A DNA stretch of 64,000 nucleotides, taken from positions 62,001 through 126,000 of the forward strand of contig NZ_JAALFE010000001.1 of NCBI RefSeq assembly GCF_011059185.1, read 5' to 3'. Position 1 is the stretch's first letter. Each line of letters opens with the position of its first letter. A program made the position numbers and the translations under genes. The stretch is from Paragemmobacter kunshanensis (GTDB lineage: Bacteria > Pseudomonadota > Alphaproteobacteria > Rhodobacterales > Rhodobacteraceae). The notes beneath the pieces are model-generated. The model saw nothing but the letters and a program-made list of their open reading frames with translations. It ran no database searches and was not told the DNA's origin. This document shows positions 1-8,555 of this stretch, in pieces.

Positions 1-2
1 CA

Positions 3-818
3 TTCCAGGGGGAACTCGGGGCCTATTCGCACCAGGCCTGCACGCAGGCCCGCCCCGAAATGGAGGCCGTGCCCTGCCAGACATTCGAGGATGTCGTCGA
101 ACTTACCCGCTCGGGCGCTGTCGATCTGGGGATGCTTGCGGTCGAGAATTCCACCTATGGCCGCGTGGCGGATGTGCATTCCCTTCTGCCCCGGGCCGGG
201 CTGCATATCGTGGACGAGGCCTTCGTGCGTGTCCATGTCAACCTGCTGGGCGTGCCCGGCGCGACGCTGGACCAGATCACCGAGGCGCATGGCCATGTGG
301 TGATCCTGCCGCAATGCGCGGGCTTCCTGCGCAAGCACGGCATCAAGGGCAAGGTCAGCAGCGACAATGCCCGCGCCGCCCGCGAAGTGGCCGAAGCCGG
401 CAATCCCGCCCGCGCGGCACTGGCATCAGAGCTGGCGGCCCGGATCTACGGGCTTGATGTCGTTGCCCGCCATATCGAGGATCACGCCAACAACACCACG
501 CGCTTTCTGGTGATGTCGCGTGACCCCGATCTTTCCCGCCGCGGCGCGGGCCGGATGATGACGACCTTCACCTTCCGCGTCCGCAACATCCCTGCCGCAC
601 TTTACAAGGCGATGGGCGGCTTCGCGACGAACGGGGTCAACATGACCAAGCTGGAAAGCTACATGGTCGGCGGCAGCTTCACCGCCACCGAATTCTACGC
701 CGATATCGAAGGCCACCCGGAAGATCCGAATGTGAAACTGGCCTTCGACGAATTGCGCTATTTCACCTCGGCCTTCAACATCCTTGGCGTCTATCCGGCC
801 GATCGCGAACGCGGCTAA
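3..818 (+). CDS. pheA: Prephenate dehydratase (5' end cut by window edge)
   Basis: Converts prephenate to phenylpyruvate in phenylalanine synthesis, in the cytoplasm. The reading frame is open from base 3, and the residues before the first in-window ATG at 60 (FQGELGAYSHQAC) are the conserved N-terminus of the family, so the true start lies just outside the window. The type II periplasmic-binding-like catalytic fold includes LAVENSTYG and the conserved NNTTRFLV segment. A C-terminal ACT domain follows (from about TTFTFRVRNIPAAL), which in this family gives phenylalanine feedback inhibition. There is no chorismate mutase domain, so this is the monofunctional type. Its last bases overlap the stop of the convergent gene at 815-1288. 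Confidence 0.95.
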   Translation, partial: FQGELGAYSHQACTQARPEMEAVPCQTFEDVVELTRSGAVDLGMLAVENSTYGRVADVHSLLPRAGLHIVDEAFVRVHVNLLGVPGATLDQITEAHGHVVILPQCAGFLRKHGIKGKVSSDNARAAREVAEAGNPARAALASELAARIYGLDVVARHIEDHANNTTRFLVMSRDPDLSRRGAGRMMTTFTFRVRNIPAALYKAMGGFATNGVNMTKLESYMVGGSFTATEFYADIEGHPEDPNVKLAFDELRYFTSAFNILGVYPADRERG

Positions 819-1288
819 AGCGTCGGCTGACCGGCATAGCGCTGTTCGATGTCCCGGGCGATGGCCTGAAGGCGGGCGTCATACTTGCGCTGGACACGCC
901 CCTTGGCCAGTTTCATCGACTGGATGAACAGCCGCGCCGCAAGGGTGCGGGGCCTGGTCTCGACCTGCATCAGCATCCGCGTCCGCCGCGCTGCCAGTTC
1001 CACAAGTTCGATGTTCAGCACCCCCTCGACCGAGGGGCCGTCGAAATCGACGGCAAGGAACTGGTCCGCCTCCAGCCGCGACAGCCGAACCTGCAACTGC
1101 CGCTCGCGCCCGCGCCAGGCAAAGCGCGCCTGCCATGTCATTCCCGGCCCGGGCAGCCGCAGCTTGTCGGTGCGGTGAACATCCGCGCCGCGGCGCATGG
1201 CGGAACGTTCCCACGCATCGAAATCCGACAGCGCCGCGAAAACGACGCCGAGAGGCGCCCCGATATCTGTCCGACCGCTAAGCTTCAT
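815..1288 (-). CDS. SRPBCC (START/polyketide-cyclase fold) protein
   Basis: 157 residues. The N-terminus (MKLSGRTDIGAPLGVVFAAL, then DFDAWERSAMRRG) is the beta-strand plus helix opening of the SRPBCC fold. The fold encloses a hydrophobic cavity for lipids or aromatic ligands. A basic C-terminal helix carries the segment RLFIQSMKLAKGRVQRKYDA. No catalytic residues can be assigned and there is no signal peptide, so it is probably cytoplasmic. It is convergent with pheA, with a four-base overlap of the two 3' ends. Family assignment is fairly firm; ligand and role are unknown. Confidence 0.75.
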   Translation of the reverse strand: MKLSGRTDIGAPLGVVFAALSDFDAWERSAMRRGADVHRTDKLRLPGPGMTWQARFAWRGRERQLQVRLSRLEADQFLAVDFDGPSVEGVLNIELVELAARRTRMLMQVETRPRTLAARLFIQSMKLAKGRVQRKYDARLQAIARDIEQRYAGQPTL

Positions 1289-1365
1289 TCCCGTCCCGAC
1301 CCGTCATGCCACCACCTACTCGACCAAATCCGGGGCAATGTTATGCCGCCCCGGCGATATGCCGA

Positions 1366-2319
1366 CTAATCAAGCCTGTCGGCAAGCCAGTTCGCAATCA
1401 GGAAATGCGCAATCGCGCCGGGTCTTGCGGGCCTGATGCGCGGATGCCGCCCTGCCATGACCGTGACCATCTCTTCGCGGCTCAGCCAGCAGGCATCTTC
1501 CAGTTCGGCCGGATCAAGCGTGATCTTTGCGCTCAGCGCCTCGGCCGCGCAGCCCAGCATCAGGCTTGCGGGAAAGGGCCAGGGCTGGCTGGCCAGATAG
1601 CGGACGGCCCCGATCCGCACGCCCGCCTCCTCCTGCACCTCGCGGCGGACGGCTGCCTCGATCGTCTCGCCGGGTTCGACGAAACCGGCCAGAAGCGAGA
1701 ACATCCCCTCGGGCCAGACGGCATTCCGCCCCAAAAGCACGCTGTTGCCACGCGTGACCAGCATGATCACCACCGGATCCGTGCGCGGGAAATGCGACGC
1801 AGCACAGGCTGGGCAGCGGCGCTGCCAGCCGCCTTCGGCCATGTCGGACGCCGCGCCGCAGGCCGAACAGAAGCCGTGGCTGCGGTGCCAGTGCAGCACG
1901 GCCTTGGCCGTGGCCGCCAGTTCCGCCTCACGCGGGGAAAGCCCGGTCATCACGGCCCGCAATTCGGCAAAGCAGAATTCGGGATCAAGCGCCGGATGGC
2001 GTTGCTGCGTGGTGTCGAGAAACCCCTGCTCCACCCCTTCGGCCCCGGCTTCGGGGGGCCAGTCGGAAATGTCCGCGGCAAAGACCGCACGGCCCTCGTC
2101 CAGCCCGAGGAACACAAGCGGCCCCGCCTTTGCCAGAACCGGCGACCCTGCGGCAACCCAGCCCAGCCCCTCGTCCGGCAGGCAAAGCGGCTTGCCCCGC
2201 CAGACAGGCAGGATGCGCCCCGTCCGCGCCAATTCGGCCAGCCTGTCCGCATCGCCGCGCAGATGCGCCGCCCGGTCCAGACCGGAGCCGCCAAAAGTCA
2301 CCGTTTCAGCCAGCCGCAT
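1366..2319 (-). CDS. nudC: NAD+ diphosphatase / decapping NUDIX hydrolase
   Basis: Hydrolyses NAD(H) to NMN(H) and AMP; in characterised bacterial members it also removes NAD caps from RNA 5' ends. 317 residues from the ATG at 2319, chosen because the residues before it do not resemble the family. The N-terminal NUDIX-like domain is followed by a four-cysteine zinc ribbon (CSAC...CPAC). The NUDIX box is complete, with GFVEPGE, then RREVQEEAGV. The family-specific SQPWPFP motif lies downstream and separates NudC from general NUDIX enzymes. It is divergent from the phosphoesterase at 2489, with about 170 bases between the starts that must hold both promoters. Confidence 0.93.
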   Translation of the reverse strand: MRLAETVTFGGSGLDRAAHLRGDADRLAELARTGRILPVWRGKPLCLPDEGLGWVAAGSPVLAKAGPLVFLGLDEGRAVFAADISDWPPEAGAEGVEQGFLDTTQQRHPALDPEFCFAELRAVMTGLSPREAELAATAKAVLHWHRSHGFCSACGAASDMAEGGWQRRCPACAASHFPRTDPVVIMLVTRGNSVLLGRNAVWPEGMFSLLAGFVEPGETIEAAVRREVQEEAGVRIGAVRYLASQPWPFPASLMLGCAAEALSAKITLDPAELEDACWLSREEMVTVMAGRHPRIRPARPGAIAHFLIANWLADRLD

Positions 2320-2488
2320 CAGACCTGCCCCACCCCTGTCCTGCGCCGCTGTCTTGCCATGCCGCCCCCCGCAAGGCAAACCCCCTGCCGGTGTAAACTT
2401 CTCTTGCCAAAAGACACGCAATAGTTGTAAACTATGCATTACAGACGCGGCGCTGCGGATCTGCCCCGTAGCTCTCGCCCTTCAAGGG

Positions 2489-4324
2489 ATGACGAATGTG
2501 CCCGCCTTCGAGGCAGTCCTGAGGCTGCTTGCCACGACGGATCTGCACGCCCATGCCTTTGGCTGGGACTATCACGCAGACCGCCATCAGGAAGGCCTCG
2601 GCCTGTCTGATCTGGCGCATCTGATTGATGACGCCCGGTCCGAATGCCCCAATACCCTGCTGCTGGACAATGGGGATTTCCTGCAGGGCAGCCCCCTGGG
2701 CGACTGGGCGGCCGAGCAGGGCACGGATCAGCCGCATCCGATGATCTCGGCCATGAACGCACTGGGATATGACGCGGCGACGCTGGGAAATCACGAATTC
2801 AGCCATGGCCTGCCGCTGCTGCGACGGGCCATCGCGGAAGCCAGCTTTCCCATGATCTCGGCCAATATCCGGTCTCTGGACGATGTCCCGCTGGTGAACC
2901 GCTCCATCCTGATCGAACGCAGCATGGCCGCCTCCGATGGCGCGCGCCGCCCGATCCGGATCGGCATCACCGGGATCGCCCCGCCGCAGACGATCCAGTG
3001 GGAGGCCGGCTCGATCAACGGGAACCTGTCGGCCGAAGACGCCGTTCTTGCCGCCGCGCAAGAGGTGCGGACGCTGCGCAATGCGGGGGCGGATGTCGTC
3101 ATCCTTCTGGCCCATACCGGCATCGGCCCCTCCGGGCCCGAAACCGGGGCCGAGGGCGGGACCGAGAATGTCGGGCTGCCCCTCGCGGCCCTGTCGGGGG
3201 CGGATGCGATGGTGCTTGGCCATACCCATATGGTCTTTCCCGATCCACAGGACGCCCGGCAGGACAGCGGTCAGGCGCTTCTGAACGGAACGCCCGCCGT
3301 GATGCCGGGCTATTTCGGCTCGCATCTCGGGCAGATCGACATGGCGCTGCGCCATGATGGCAGGGCCTGGTCGCTGTCCGGGGCGCGGGCCGAACTTCTG
3401 CCCGCACAGGCCAGGGCAGCGATCCATCCGGGGCTGCAGACGGTCTGCGGCGAGGCGCATCAGGCGGCAAGGGGCTGGCTCGGCACCCAGATCGGGCAGA
3501 CGTCGGTGCCGCTCTGCAGCTATTTCGCCCGGGTCGCCCCGACCGACATCCTGCGCCTTGTCGCCGCCGCCCAGGCCCATCACCTGCGCGAAAGGCTGTC
3601 GCAGACGGCCTTCGCCGATCTGCCGCTTCTGTCGGCAGCGGCCCCCTTTCGCGTCGGCGGGCGCGGCGGGCCCGACTATTTCACCGAGATAGGGCCCGGG
3701 CCCCTGGAACTGCGCCATGCCAATGACATCTACCCCTTTCCCAATACCGTGGTGGGCCTTCTGATCTCTGGCGCGGAACTGGAGGATTGGCTGGAACGGG
3801 CCGTCATCCAGTTCGCCACGCTGCGCCCGGGGGACAGGGACATTCCCCTGATCAATCCCGATCATCCCGGTTTCGACTTCGATCTGATCGACGGGCTGTC
3901 CTTCGCGATCGACCTGTCGCAGCCCCCGCGCTTCGATGCCATGGGCCGCCTGGCCGCGCCGGGCGCCCATCGCATCCGCGACCTTTCCCATGGCGGCAGG
4001 GCGCTTCACCCCGAAGACCGCTTCATCCTGGCCACCAACAGCTATCGCGCCGCGGGCAGCGGCGGCTTTCCCGCCTGCCGGCGCGACCGCATCGTTCTGG
4101 ATGACAAGACCCCCACCCGCGCGGCCCTTGTCCGCTATCTGTCCGAAGGCCCGCCCTTCACGCCCGGCACCGGGTTCGACTGGCACCTGCGCCCGCTGGG
4201 GGCCACGGCGCTGTTCGAAACCTCAGCCCGCGCCATCACCTGCACGGATCACATCGCCACCCTGGGCCCCGAAGCCCTGCCCGGCGCGCAGCCGGGCTTC
4301 ATGCGCTTCCGTTTGCGGCTCTGA
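2489..4324 (+). CDS. CpdB-like metallophosphoesterase (2',3'-cyclic nucleotide phosphodiesterase / nucleotidase)
   Basis: 611 residues. The N-terminal calcineurin-like metallophosphatase domain shows the metal-binding blocks DLHAH (about residue 18), GDFLQGSPLGDW, GNHEFSHG and GHTHM. It is followed by a 5'-nucleotidase C-terminal domain with NDIYPFPNTV. Such enzymes hydrolyse 2',3'-cyclic nucleotides and 3'-nucleotides. Family members normally carry a Sec signal peptide and act in the periplasm. Here the ATG at 2489 leads straight into the metallophosphatase strand without a hydrophobic leader, and the codons upstream do not encode one either. The protein may therefore be cytoplasmic. Substrate is inferred only from family resemblance. 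Confidence 0.85.
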   Translation: MTNVPAFEAVLRLLATTDLHAHAFGWDYHADRHQEGLGLSDLAHLIDDARSECPNTLLLDNGDFLQGSPLGDWAAEQGTDQPHPMISAMNALGYDAATLGNHEFSHGLPLLRRAIAEASFPMISANIRSLDDVPLVNRSILIERSMAASDGARRPIRIGITGIAPPQTIQWEAGSINGNLSAEDAVLAAAQEVRTLRNAGADVVILLAHTGIGPSGPETGAEGGTENVGLPLAALSGADAMVLGHTHMVFPDPQDARQDSGQALLNGTPAVMPGYFGSHLGQIDMALRHDGRAWSLSGARAELLPAQARAAIHPGLQTVCGEAHQAARGWLGTQIGQTSVPLCSYFARVAPTDILRLVAAAQAHHLRERLSQTAFADLPLLSAAAPFRVGGRGGPDYFTEIGPGPLELRHANDIYPFPNTVVGLLISGAELEDWLERAVIQFATLRPGDRDIPLINPDHPGFDFDLIDGLSFAIDLSQPPRFDAMGRLAAPGAHRIRDLSHGGRALHPEDRFILATNSYRAAGSGGFPACRRDRIVLDDKTPTRAALVRYLSEGPPFTPGTGFDWHLRPLGATALFETSARAITCTDHIATLGPEALPGAQPGFMRFRLRL

Positions 4325-4359
4325 TCGGATAGGACGGCCCCGAACCGACGGAGCAGGGC

Positions 4360-4986
4360 ATGTTCGACGCGATCTTCTTCGACCTGGACGGGACGCTGGT
4401 GGATACCGAAAGCCTTGCGCTTGTCACGGGTCTGCGCGCCTTTGCCGATCTGGGCCATTCCGTCGAGGAAAGCTTCATGCACGGCCTTGTCGGCAAGGCC
4501 GAACCCCAGGCGGAACAGATCATCCGGGCCTCCCTTCCCGCGCTTGACATTCCGGCCTTCCGCGATGCCTGGCGGGCGCATTTCGAGGCCGGGCTGAACG
4601 CAGGCCTGCCGCTGAAATCCGGGGCTGCGGAACTGCTGGAGATGCTGGATCATCCGCTGGGCCTTGTCACCTCGACCGGGCGGCAGGGCGCGCATCACAA
4701 GCTGGGCCTTGCGGGCATCGCGCATCACTTCCGGATCGTCGTGACCTTTGATGACGTGCGCGAACCCAAACCCGCGGCAGAGCCCTATCTCCTGGCCGCG
4801 CGGCAGCTTGGCGTCGACCCGGCGCGCTGCCTCGTCTTCGAGGACAGCGATATCGGTGCCGAAGCCGCGCATCGCGCGGGCTGCACCGTTGTCCAGGTGC
4901 CCGACGTCGCCCCGACCGAGGGCCGCTTTGCCCGCCATCTGGCACAGGACCTGCTTTCTGGCGCGCGGGCGGCGGGGGTCATCTGA
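4360..4986 (+). CDS. HAD-superfamily phosphatase (beta-phosphoglucomutase-like)
   Basis: 208 residues with all HAD motifs. Motif I is FFDLDGTLVDTE with the nucleophile and acid/base aspartates. Motif II is in LVTSTGRQ, motif III is the lysine of EPKPAAEPY, and motif IV is VFEDSDIGAEAAHRAG. The helical cap between motifs I and II is of subclass C1, as in phosphoglycolate phosphatase and beta-phosphoglucomutase. The substrate cannot be read from sequence. It begins 35 bases after the phosphoesterase and probably shares its transcript. The SRP RNA gene follows about 55 bases downstream. Confidence 0.88.
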   Translation: MFDAIFFDLDGTLVDTESLALVTGLRAFADLGHSVEESFMHGLVGKAEPQAEQIIRASLPALDIPAFRDAWRAHFEAGLNAGLPLKSGAAELLEMLDHPLGLVTSTGRQGAHHKLGLAGIAHHFRIVVTFDDVREPKPAAEPYLLAARQLGVDPARCLVFEDSDIGAEAAHRAGCTVVQVPDVAPTEGRFARHLAQDLLSGARAAGVI

Positions 4987-5041
4987 ACGGGTCCGCCTGC
5001 GGCGCTTGCGAATCCGCGCCCGGGGGCCTATATCCCCGGTC

Positions 5042-5135
5042 GAGAGGTTGGCGCGGGCGAGCGCCTCGCCAACCCGGTCAGGACCGGAAGGTAGCAGCCG
5101 TAACGAGCCCCGCTTGGGTCGTTGTCCAGCCTCTC
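5042..5135 (+). ncRNA. ffs: Signal recognition particle RNA (4.5S-like, small bacterial type)
   Basis: The universally conserved SRP domain IV loop is present: GGTCAGGACCGGAAGGTAGC at about 5076-5095, followed by AGCCGTAACGAG. The ends close a long hairpin, with GAGAGGTTGG (5042-5051) pairing to CCAGCCTCTC (5126-5135). About 94 nucleotides fits the small bacterial SRP RNA that binds Ffh and targets nascent membrane proteins to FtsY. Position just upstream of dnaX and ybaB-recR is common in bacteria. No protein is needed in the 160 bases between the RNA and dnaX. The exact mature ends are uncertain by a few bases. Confidence 0.95.
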
Positions 5136-5294
5136 ACCCTTTCCCCTGCCTTCGCCTGAATGGGGCGCGCCCTCTCGCGCCGGGCATTCCCCTCCACCTG
5201 GCGCAGCACACCATCCGGATCGCCCTGCGGCCCACCATCGACCTTGCCCTGACTTCCCCAGTCGCACTAGGTTGGACCCGATCAAGGAGCGACC

Positions 5295-7058
5295 ATGTCC
5301 GACACGCCCGACAAGGCCTATCAGGTTCTTGCCCGCAAGTACCGCCCCGAAACCTTTGCCGATCTTGTCGGGCAAGAGGCGATGGTGCGCACGCTGAAGA
5401 ACGCCTTCGCCGCCGATCGCATCGCCCATGCCTTCGTGATGACGGGCATCCGCGGCACCGGCAAGACGACCACCGCGCGGATCATCGCCAAGGGGCTGAA
5501 CTGCGTCGGCCCCGATGGCACCGGGGGACCCACCACCGATCCCTGCGGCCTTTGCGATCCCTGCCGCGCGATTGCCGAAGGCCGGCATGTCGATGTGATG
5601 GAGATGGACGCCGCCTCGCGCACCGGGGTGGGCGACATCCGCGAGATCATCGATTCCGTCCACTACCGGGCGGCCAGCGCGCGCTACAAGATCTATATCA
5701 TCGACGAGGTTCACATGCTCTCGACCAGCGCCTTCAACGCGCTGCTCAAGACGCTGGAGGAACCGCCCGCCCATGTGAAGTTCATCTTCGCCACGACCGA
5801 GATCCGCAAGGTTCCCGTCACCGTCCTGTCACGCTGCCAGCGCTTCGATCTGAAGCGGATCGAGCCTGAGGTGATGATGGCCCTTTTGCGCCGCATCGCC
5901 ACGGCGGAAGGCGCGCAGATCACCGATGGCGCGCTGGCGCTGATCACCCGCGCGGCGGAAGGATCGGCGCGCGACGCCACATCGCTGCTGGATCAGGCCA
6001 TTTCCAATGGCGCGGGCGAGGTGACGGCAGATCAGCTGCGCGCGATGCTGGGGCTTGCCGACCGGGGCCGCGTGCTGGACCTGTTCGATCTGATCGTGAC
6101 GGGCGATGCCGCGGGGGCGCTTTCGGAACTGGCGGGCCAATATGCCGACGGGGCCGATCCGATGGCCGTGCTGCGCGATCTGGCGGAAATCACCCATTGG
6201 CTTTCCGTGGTCAAGATCACCCCCGCCGCCGCCGAAGACCCGACAACCCCGCCCGATGAACGCGCCCGCGGCATGGACATGGCCACGCGCCTGCCCATGC
6301 GCGTGCTGACGCGGATGTGGCAGATGCTGCTCAAGGCGCTGGAAGAGGTGGCGCTGGCCCCGAATGCCATGATGGCCGCCGAGATGGCGGTGATCCGGTT
6401 GACGCATGTGGCCGACCTGCCCGATCCCGAAACCCTGATCCGCAAGCTGCAATCCGCCCCGCAGCCCGGGCCCGCCCCCGGTGGCGGGGGCGGCGCGCCT
6501 GCGGGCGGCGGTGGGCGCATGGTCCATGCCCCCGCCATGCGCATGGCCCCCCCTTCCCCCGCGCGCGGCCCGGTCATGCAGGGCGGCGGGCAACAGGCCC
6601 TTGCCGTGGCCGAAGGCACGCTTCAGGTCTTTGTCAGCTTCGATCAGGTGGTCGACCTGATCCGCGAAAAGCGCGACATGAAGCTGCTTTACGAGGTGGA
6701 GACCGGCCTCCGCCTTGTCCGCTATGCGCCGGGCCGGATCGAATTCCAGCCCAGCCGCGAGGCCAGCCCGGACCTTGCCGCGCAACTCGGCCAGCGCCTG
6801 CAGATGTGGACAGGCGCGCGCTGGGGTGTCTCCGTCGTCAATGAAGGCGGCGCCCCCACCATCGCCGAACAGCGCGATCAGGCCCGCCGCGAGGCCGAGG
6901 CCGAGGCGCTGCGCAATCCCCTTGTCCAGGCCGTCCTGACGGCCTTCCCCGGCGCCAGGATCGCGGATATCCGCACGCCTGCCGCCCTTGCCGCGGCAGC
7001 CGAGGCCGAGGCCCTGCCGGAAGTCGAGGACGAATGGGACCCCTTCGAAGAGGGCTGA
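5295..7058 (+). CDS. dnaX: DNA polymerase III subunit gamma/tau (clamp loader)
   Basis: 587 residues. ATPase core of the clamp-loader complex that loads the beta sliding clamp. Walker A is GIRGTGKTTTARI (about residue 50). A four-cysteine zinc module follows, with CGLCDPC as its second half. Walker B is IIDEVHMLS and the SRC sensor is LSRCQRFDLKRI. The lid and collar domain follows, then a Gly/Pro-rich linker (about residues 390-430), and a C-terminal tau region that binds polymerase and helicase. I saw no obvious A-rich slippery heptamer, so a short gamma form by programmed frameshift is not supported. The 3' end overlaps the next gene by 25 bases. Confidence 0.96.
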   Translation: MSDTPDKAYQVLARKYRPETFADLVGQEAMVRTLKNAFAADRIAHAFVMTGIRGTGKTTTARIIAKGLNCVGPDGTGGPTTDPCGLCDPCRAIAEGRHVDVMEMDAASRTGVGDIREIIDSVHYRAASARYKIYIIDEVHMLSTSAFNALLKTLEEPPAHVKFIFATTEIRKVPVTVLSRCQRFDLKRIEPEVMMALLRRIATAEGAQITDGALALITRAAEGSARDATSLLDQAISNGAGEVTADQLRAMLGLADRGRVLDLFDLIVTGDAAGALSELAGQYADGADPMAVLRDLAEITHWLSVVKITPAAAEDPTTPPDERARGMDMATRLPMRVLTRMWQMLLKALEEVALAPNAMMAAEMAVIRLTHVADLPDPETLIRKLQSAPQPGPAPGGGGGAPAGGGGRMVHAPAMRMAPPSPARGPVMQGGGQQALAVAEGTLQVFVSFDQVVDLIREKRDMKLLYEVETGLRLVRYAPGRIEFQPSREASPDLAAQLGQRLQMWTGARWGVSVVNEGGAPTIAEQRDQARREAEAEALRNPLVQAVLTAFPGARIADIRTPAALAAAAEAEALPEVEDEWDPFEEG

Positions 7059-7447
7059 TCGCCGTCACGGCCACGCTTGCCCCGGGGGCGGCTCAGGCGG
7101 GCATCTGCGCCACGCAGCGCCCGGGCTGGCAGCCCGCCGACGGGCCGGTCGGCGCCTGGGGCGAGACGCTCTATATCCTCGGCTCGCCGCTGGGGCTGGG
7201 GATCATCCTGCTGCTGGGGATCGGCCTTGTCTTTCCGCGCCCCTGGCTTTCCGCGATCCTCGCCCTGCCCGCGCTTGGCCTGGCCTGGCTGCTGACCATC
7301 GGTCGCACGTCCGATGCGGCGGGGCTGGCCATGTCGGAAGGCTGCATCGGCACGGCAATGCCCGCATCCATCCTGCTCGTCCTGATGGCGGCGGTGGTGC
7401 TTGTCCGGGGCTTCCGCGCCCGGCCGCGCGGCAAACCCGCGGCATGA
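7034..7447 (+). CDS. Small conserved membrane protein with signal peptide
   Basis: 137 residues, not recognised by function. The first 22 residues look like a Sec signal peptide ending at AAQAG. A short periplasmic stretch with one cysteine (GICATQRPGW) follows, then three hydrophobic segments at about residues 50-66, 68-90 and 110-126. The ATG at 7034 lies 25 bases inside the end of dnaX in another frame. If used, it implies translational coupling. A start downstream of the dnaX stop would remove the signal peptide, so I keep the overlapping start. A second cysteine (SEGCIGTAM) could form a disulfide with the first. Confidence 0.65.
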   Translation: MGPLRRGLIAVTATLAPGAAQAGICATQRPGWQPADGPVGAWGETLYILGSPLGLGIILLLGIGLVFPRPWLSAILALPALGLAWLLTIGRTSDAAGLAMSEGCIGTAMPASILLVLMAAVVLVRGFRARPRGKPAA

Positions 7448-7517
7448 GCCAGCCTTGCCGCGCCCCGATGCAGGCCCTATCACTGTGTCCTGCGCGCCGG
7501 AACGAAGGAGTATCGCG

Positions 7518-7871
7518 ATGCTGAAGGGACTCGGTGGCCTTGGCGGCCTTGGCGACATGGCCAAGATGATGAAGGCCGCGCAGGACATGCAGACGAAGAT
7601 GGCCGAAATGCAGGCCGAGATGGCCAATACCGTGGTGATCGGCGAAGCCGGGGCCGGTCTCGTCAAGGCCCGCGCCACCGCCAAGGGCGAGGTGACCGGG
7701 CTGGATATCGACCCTTCGATCCTTGTCCCCTCGGAAAAGGAAGTGGTCGAGGATCTGATCCTCGCCGCGATCAAGGATGCGCAGTCCAAGGGCCAGATGC
7801 GCATGGCCGAGGAAATGCGCCGCATGACCGAAGCGCTGGGTCTGCCCGCCGACATGAAGCTGCCCTTCTGA
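7518..7871 (+). CDS. YbaB/EbfC family nucleoid-associated protein
   Basis: 117 residues. The start at 7518 is fixed by the ribosome binding site GAAGGAG at 7504-7510 and by the typical [18 protein letters not shown] opening. The family forms tweezer-like dimers that bind DNA and help compact the nucleoid. The conserved core [13 protein letters not shown] and the C-terminal helix are present. It sits between dnaX and recR, the order found in very many bacteria. Its stop is one base before the recR start, so the two are probably co-translated. Confidence 0.95.
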   Translation: MLKGLGGLGGLGDMAKMMKAAQDMQTKMAEMQAEMANTVVIGEAGAGLVKARATAKGEVTGLDIDPSILVPSEKEVVEDLILAAIKDAQSKGQMRMAEEMRRMTEALGLPADMKLPF

Positions 7872-7872
7872 C

Positions 7873-8493
7873 ATGGCCGCAGGCGGCGCCCATGGCGGCG
7901 ACACCCCGCGCGAGATCGAGGCGCTGATCGACCTGATGGCGCGCCTGCCGGGGCTTGGCCCCCGCTCGGCCCGCCGCGCGGTGCTGGTGCTTCTGAAACG
8001 GCGCGGGGCGCTGATGGCGCCCCTGGCGCAGGCCATGGCGCAGGTGGCCGTCTCGGCCCGCGATTGCCGGATCTGCGGCAATATCGGCACCTCCGACATC
8101 TGCGCGATCTGCGCCGATGACCGCCGCGCCACGGGCGAGATCTGCGTGGTCGAGGATGTGGCCGATCTCTGGGCGCTGGAACGCGCGGGGGTGTTCCGCG
8201 GGCGCTATCACGTGCTGGGCGGCACGCTTTCGGCACTCGATGCCGTGGGACCCGAGGAGTTGCGCATCCCCGACCTGATCGAGAGGGTCGCGACGGAAGC
8301 TACGCGCGAGGTGATCCTTGCGCTGAATGCCACGGTGGATGGCCAGACCACCGCGCATTACATCGCCGATGCCCTGGCGGCCACGGGGGTTTCCGTCACT
8401 TCGCTGGCGCAGGGCGTGCCCATCGGGGGCGAGCTGGACTATCTCGACGATGGCACGCTGGGCGCGGCGCTGCGGGCGCGCAAGTCTTTCTGA
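7873..8493 (+). CDS. recR: Recombination mediator RecR
   Basis: 206 residues, slightly longer than the usual 200 because of an N-terminal extension ([11 protein letters not shown]). It works with RecF and RecO to load RecA at gaps. Domains in order: helix-hairpin-helix ([13 protein letters not shown]), a four-cysteine zinc finger ([16 protein letters not shown]), and a Toprim domain with [15 protein letters not shown]. The C-terminal end contains [17 protein letters not shown], the segment that is nearly invariant in RecR. It directly follows ybaB with one base between, in the dnaX-ybaB-recR operon. Confidence 0.97.
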   Translation: MAAGGAHGGDTPREIEALIDLMARLPGLGPRSARRAVLVLLKRRGALMAPLAQAMAQVAVSARDCRICGNIGTSDICAICADDRRATGEICVVEDVADLWALERAGVFRGRYHVLGGTLSALDAVGPEELRIPDLIERVATEATREVILALNATVDGQTTAHYIADALAATGVSVTSLAQGVPIGGELDYLDDGTLGAALRARKSF

Positions 8494-8555
8494 TGCAAAG
8501 GAAAGGGCCGGTGGCATCTCTGCCCCGGCCCATACCGTTTCGTGCCAGCCGCGCC

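Noticed and set aside
2432-4186. Open frame of 584 codons on the minus strand
   Set aside because: Antisense to the CpdB-like gene; composition effect of high GC only.
5295-7058. Programmed frameshift in dnaX giving a short gamma subunit
   Set aside because: No A-rich slippery heptamer with a downstream hairpin was seen at the expected place.
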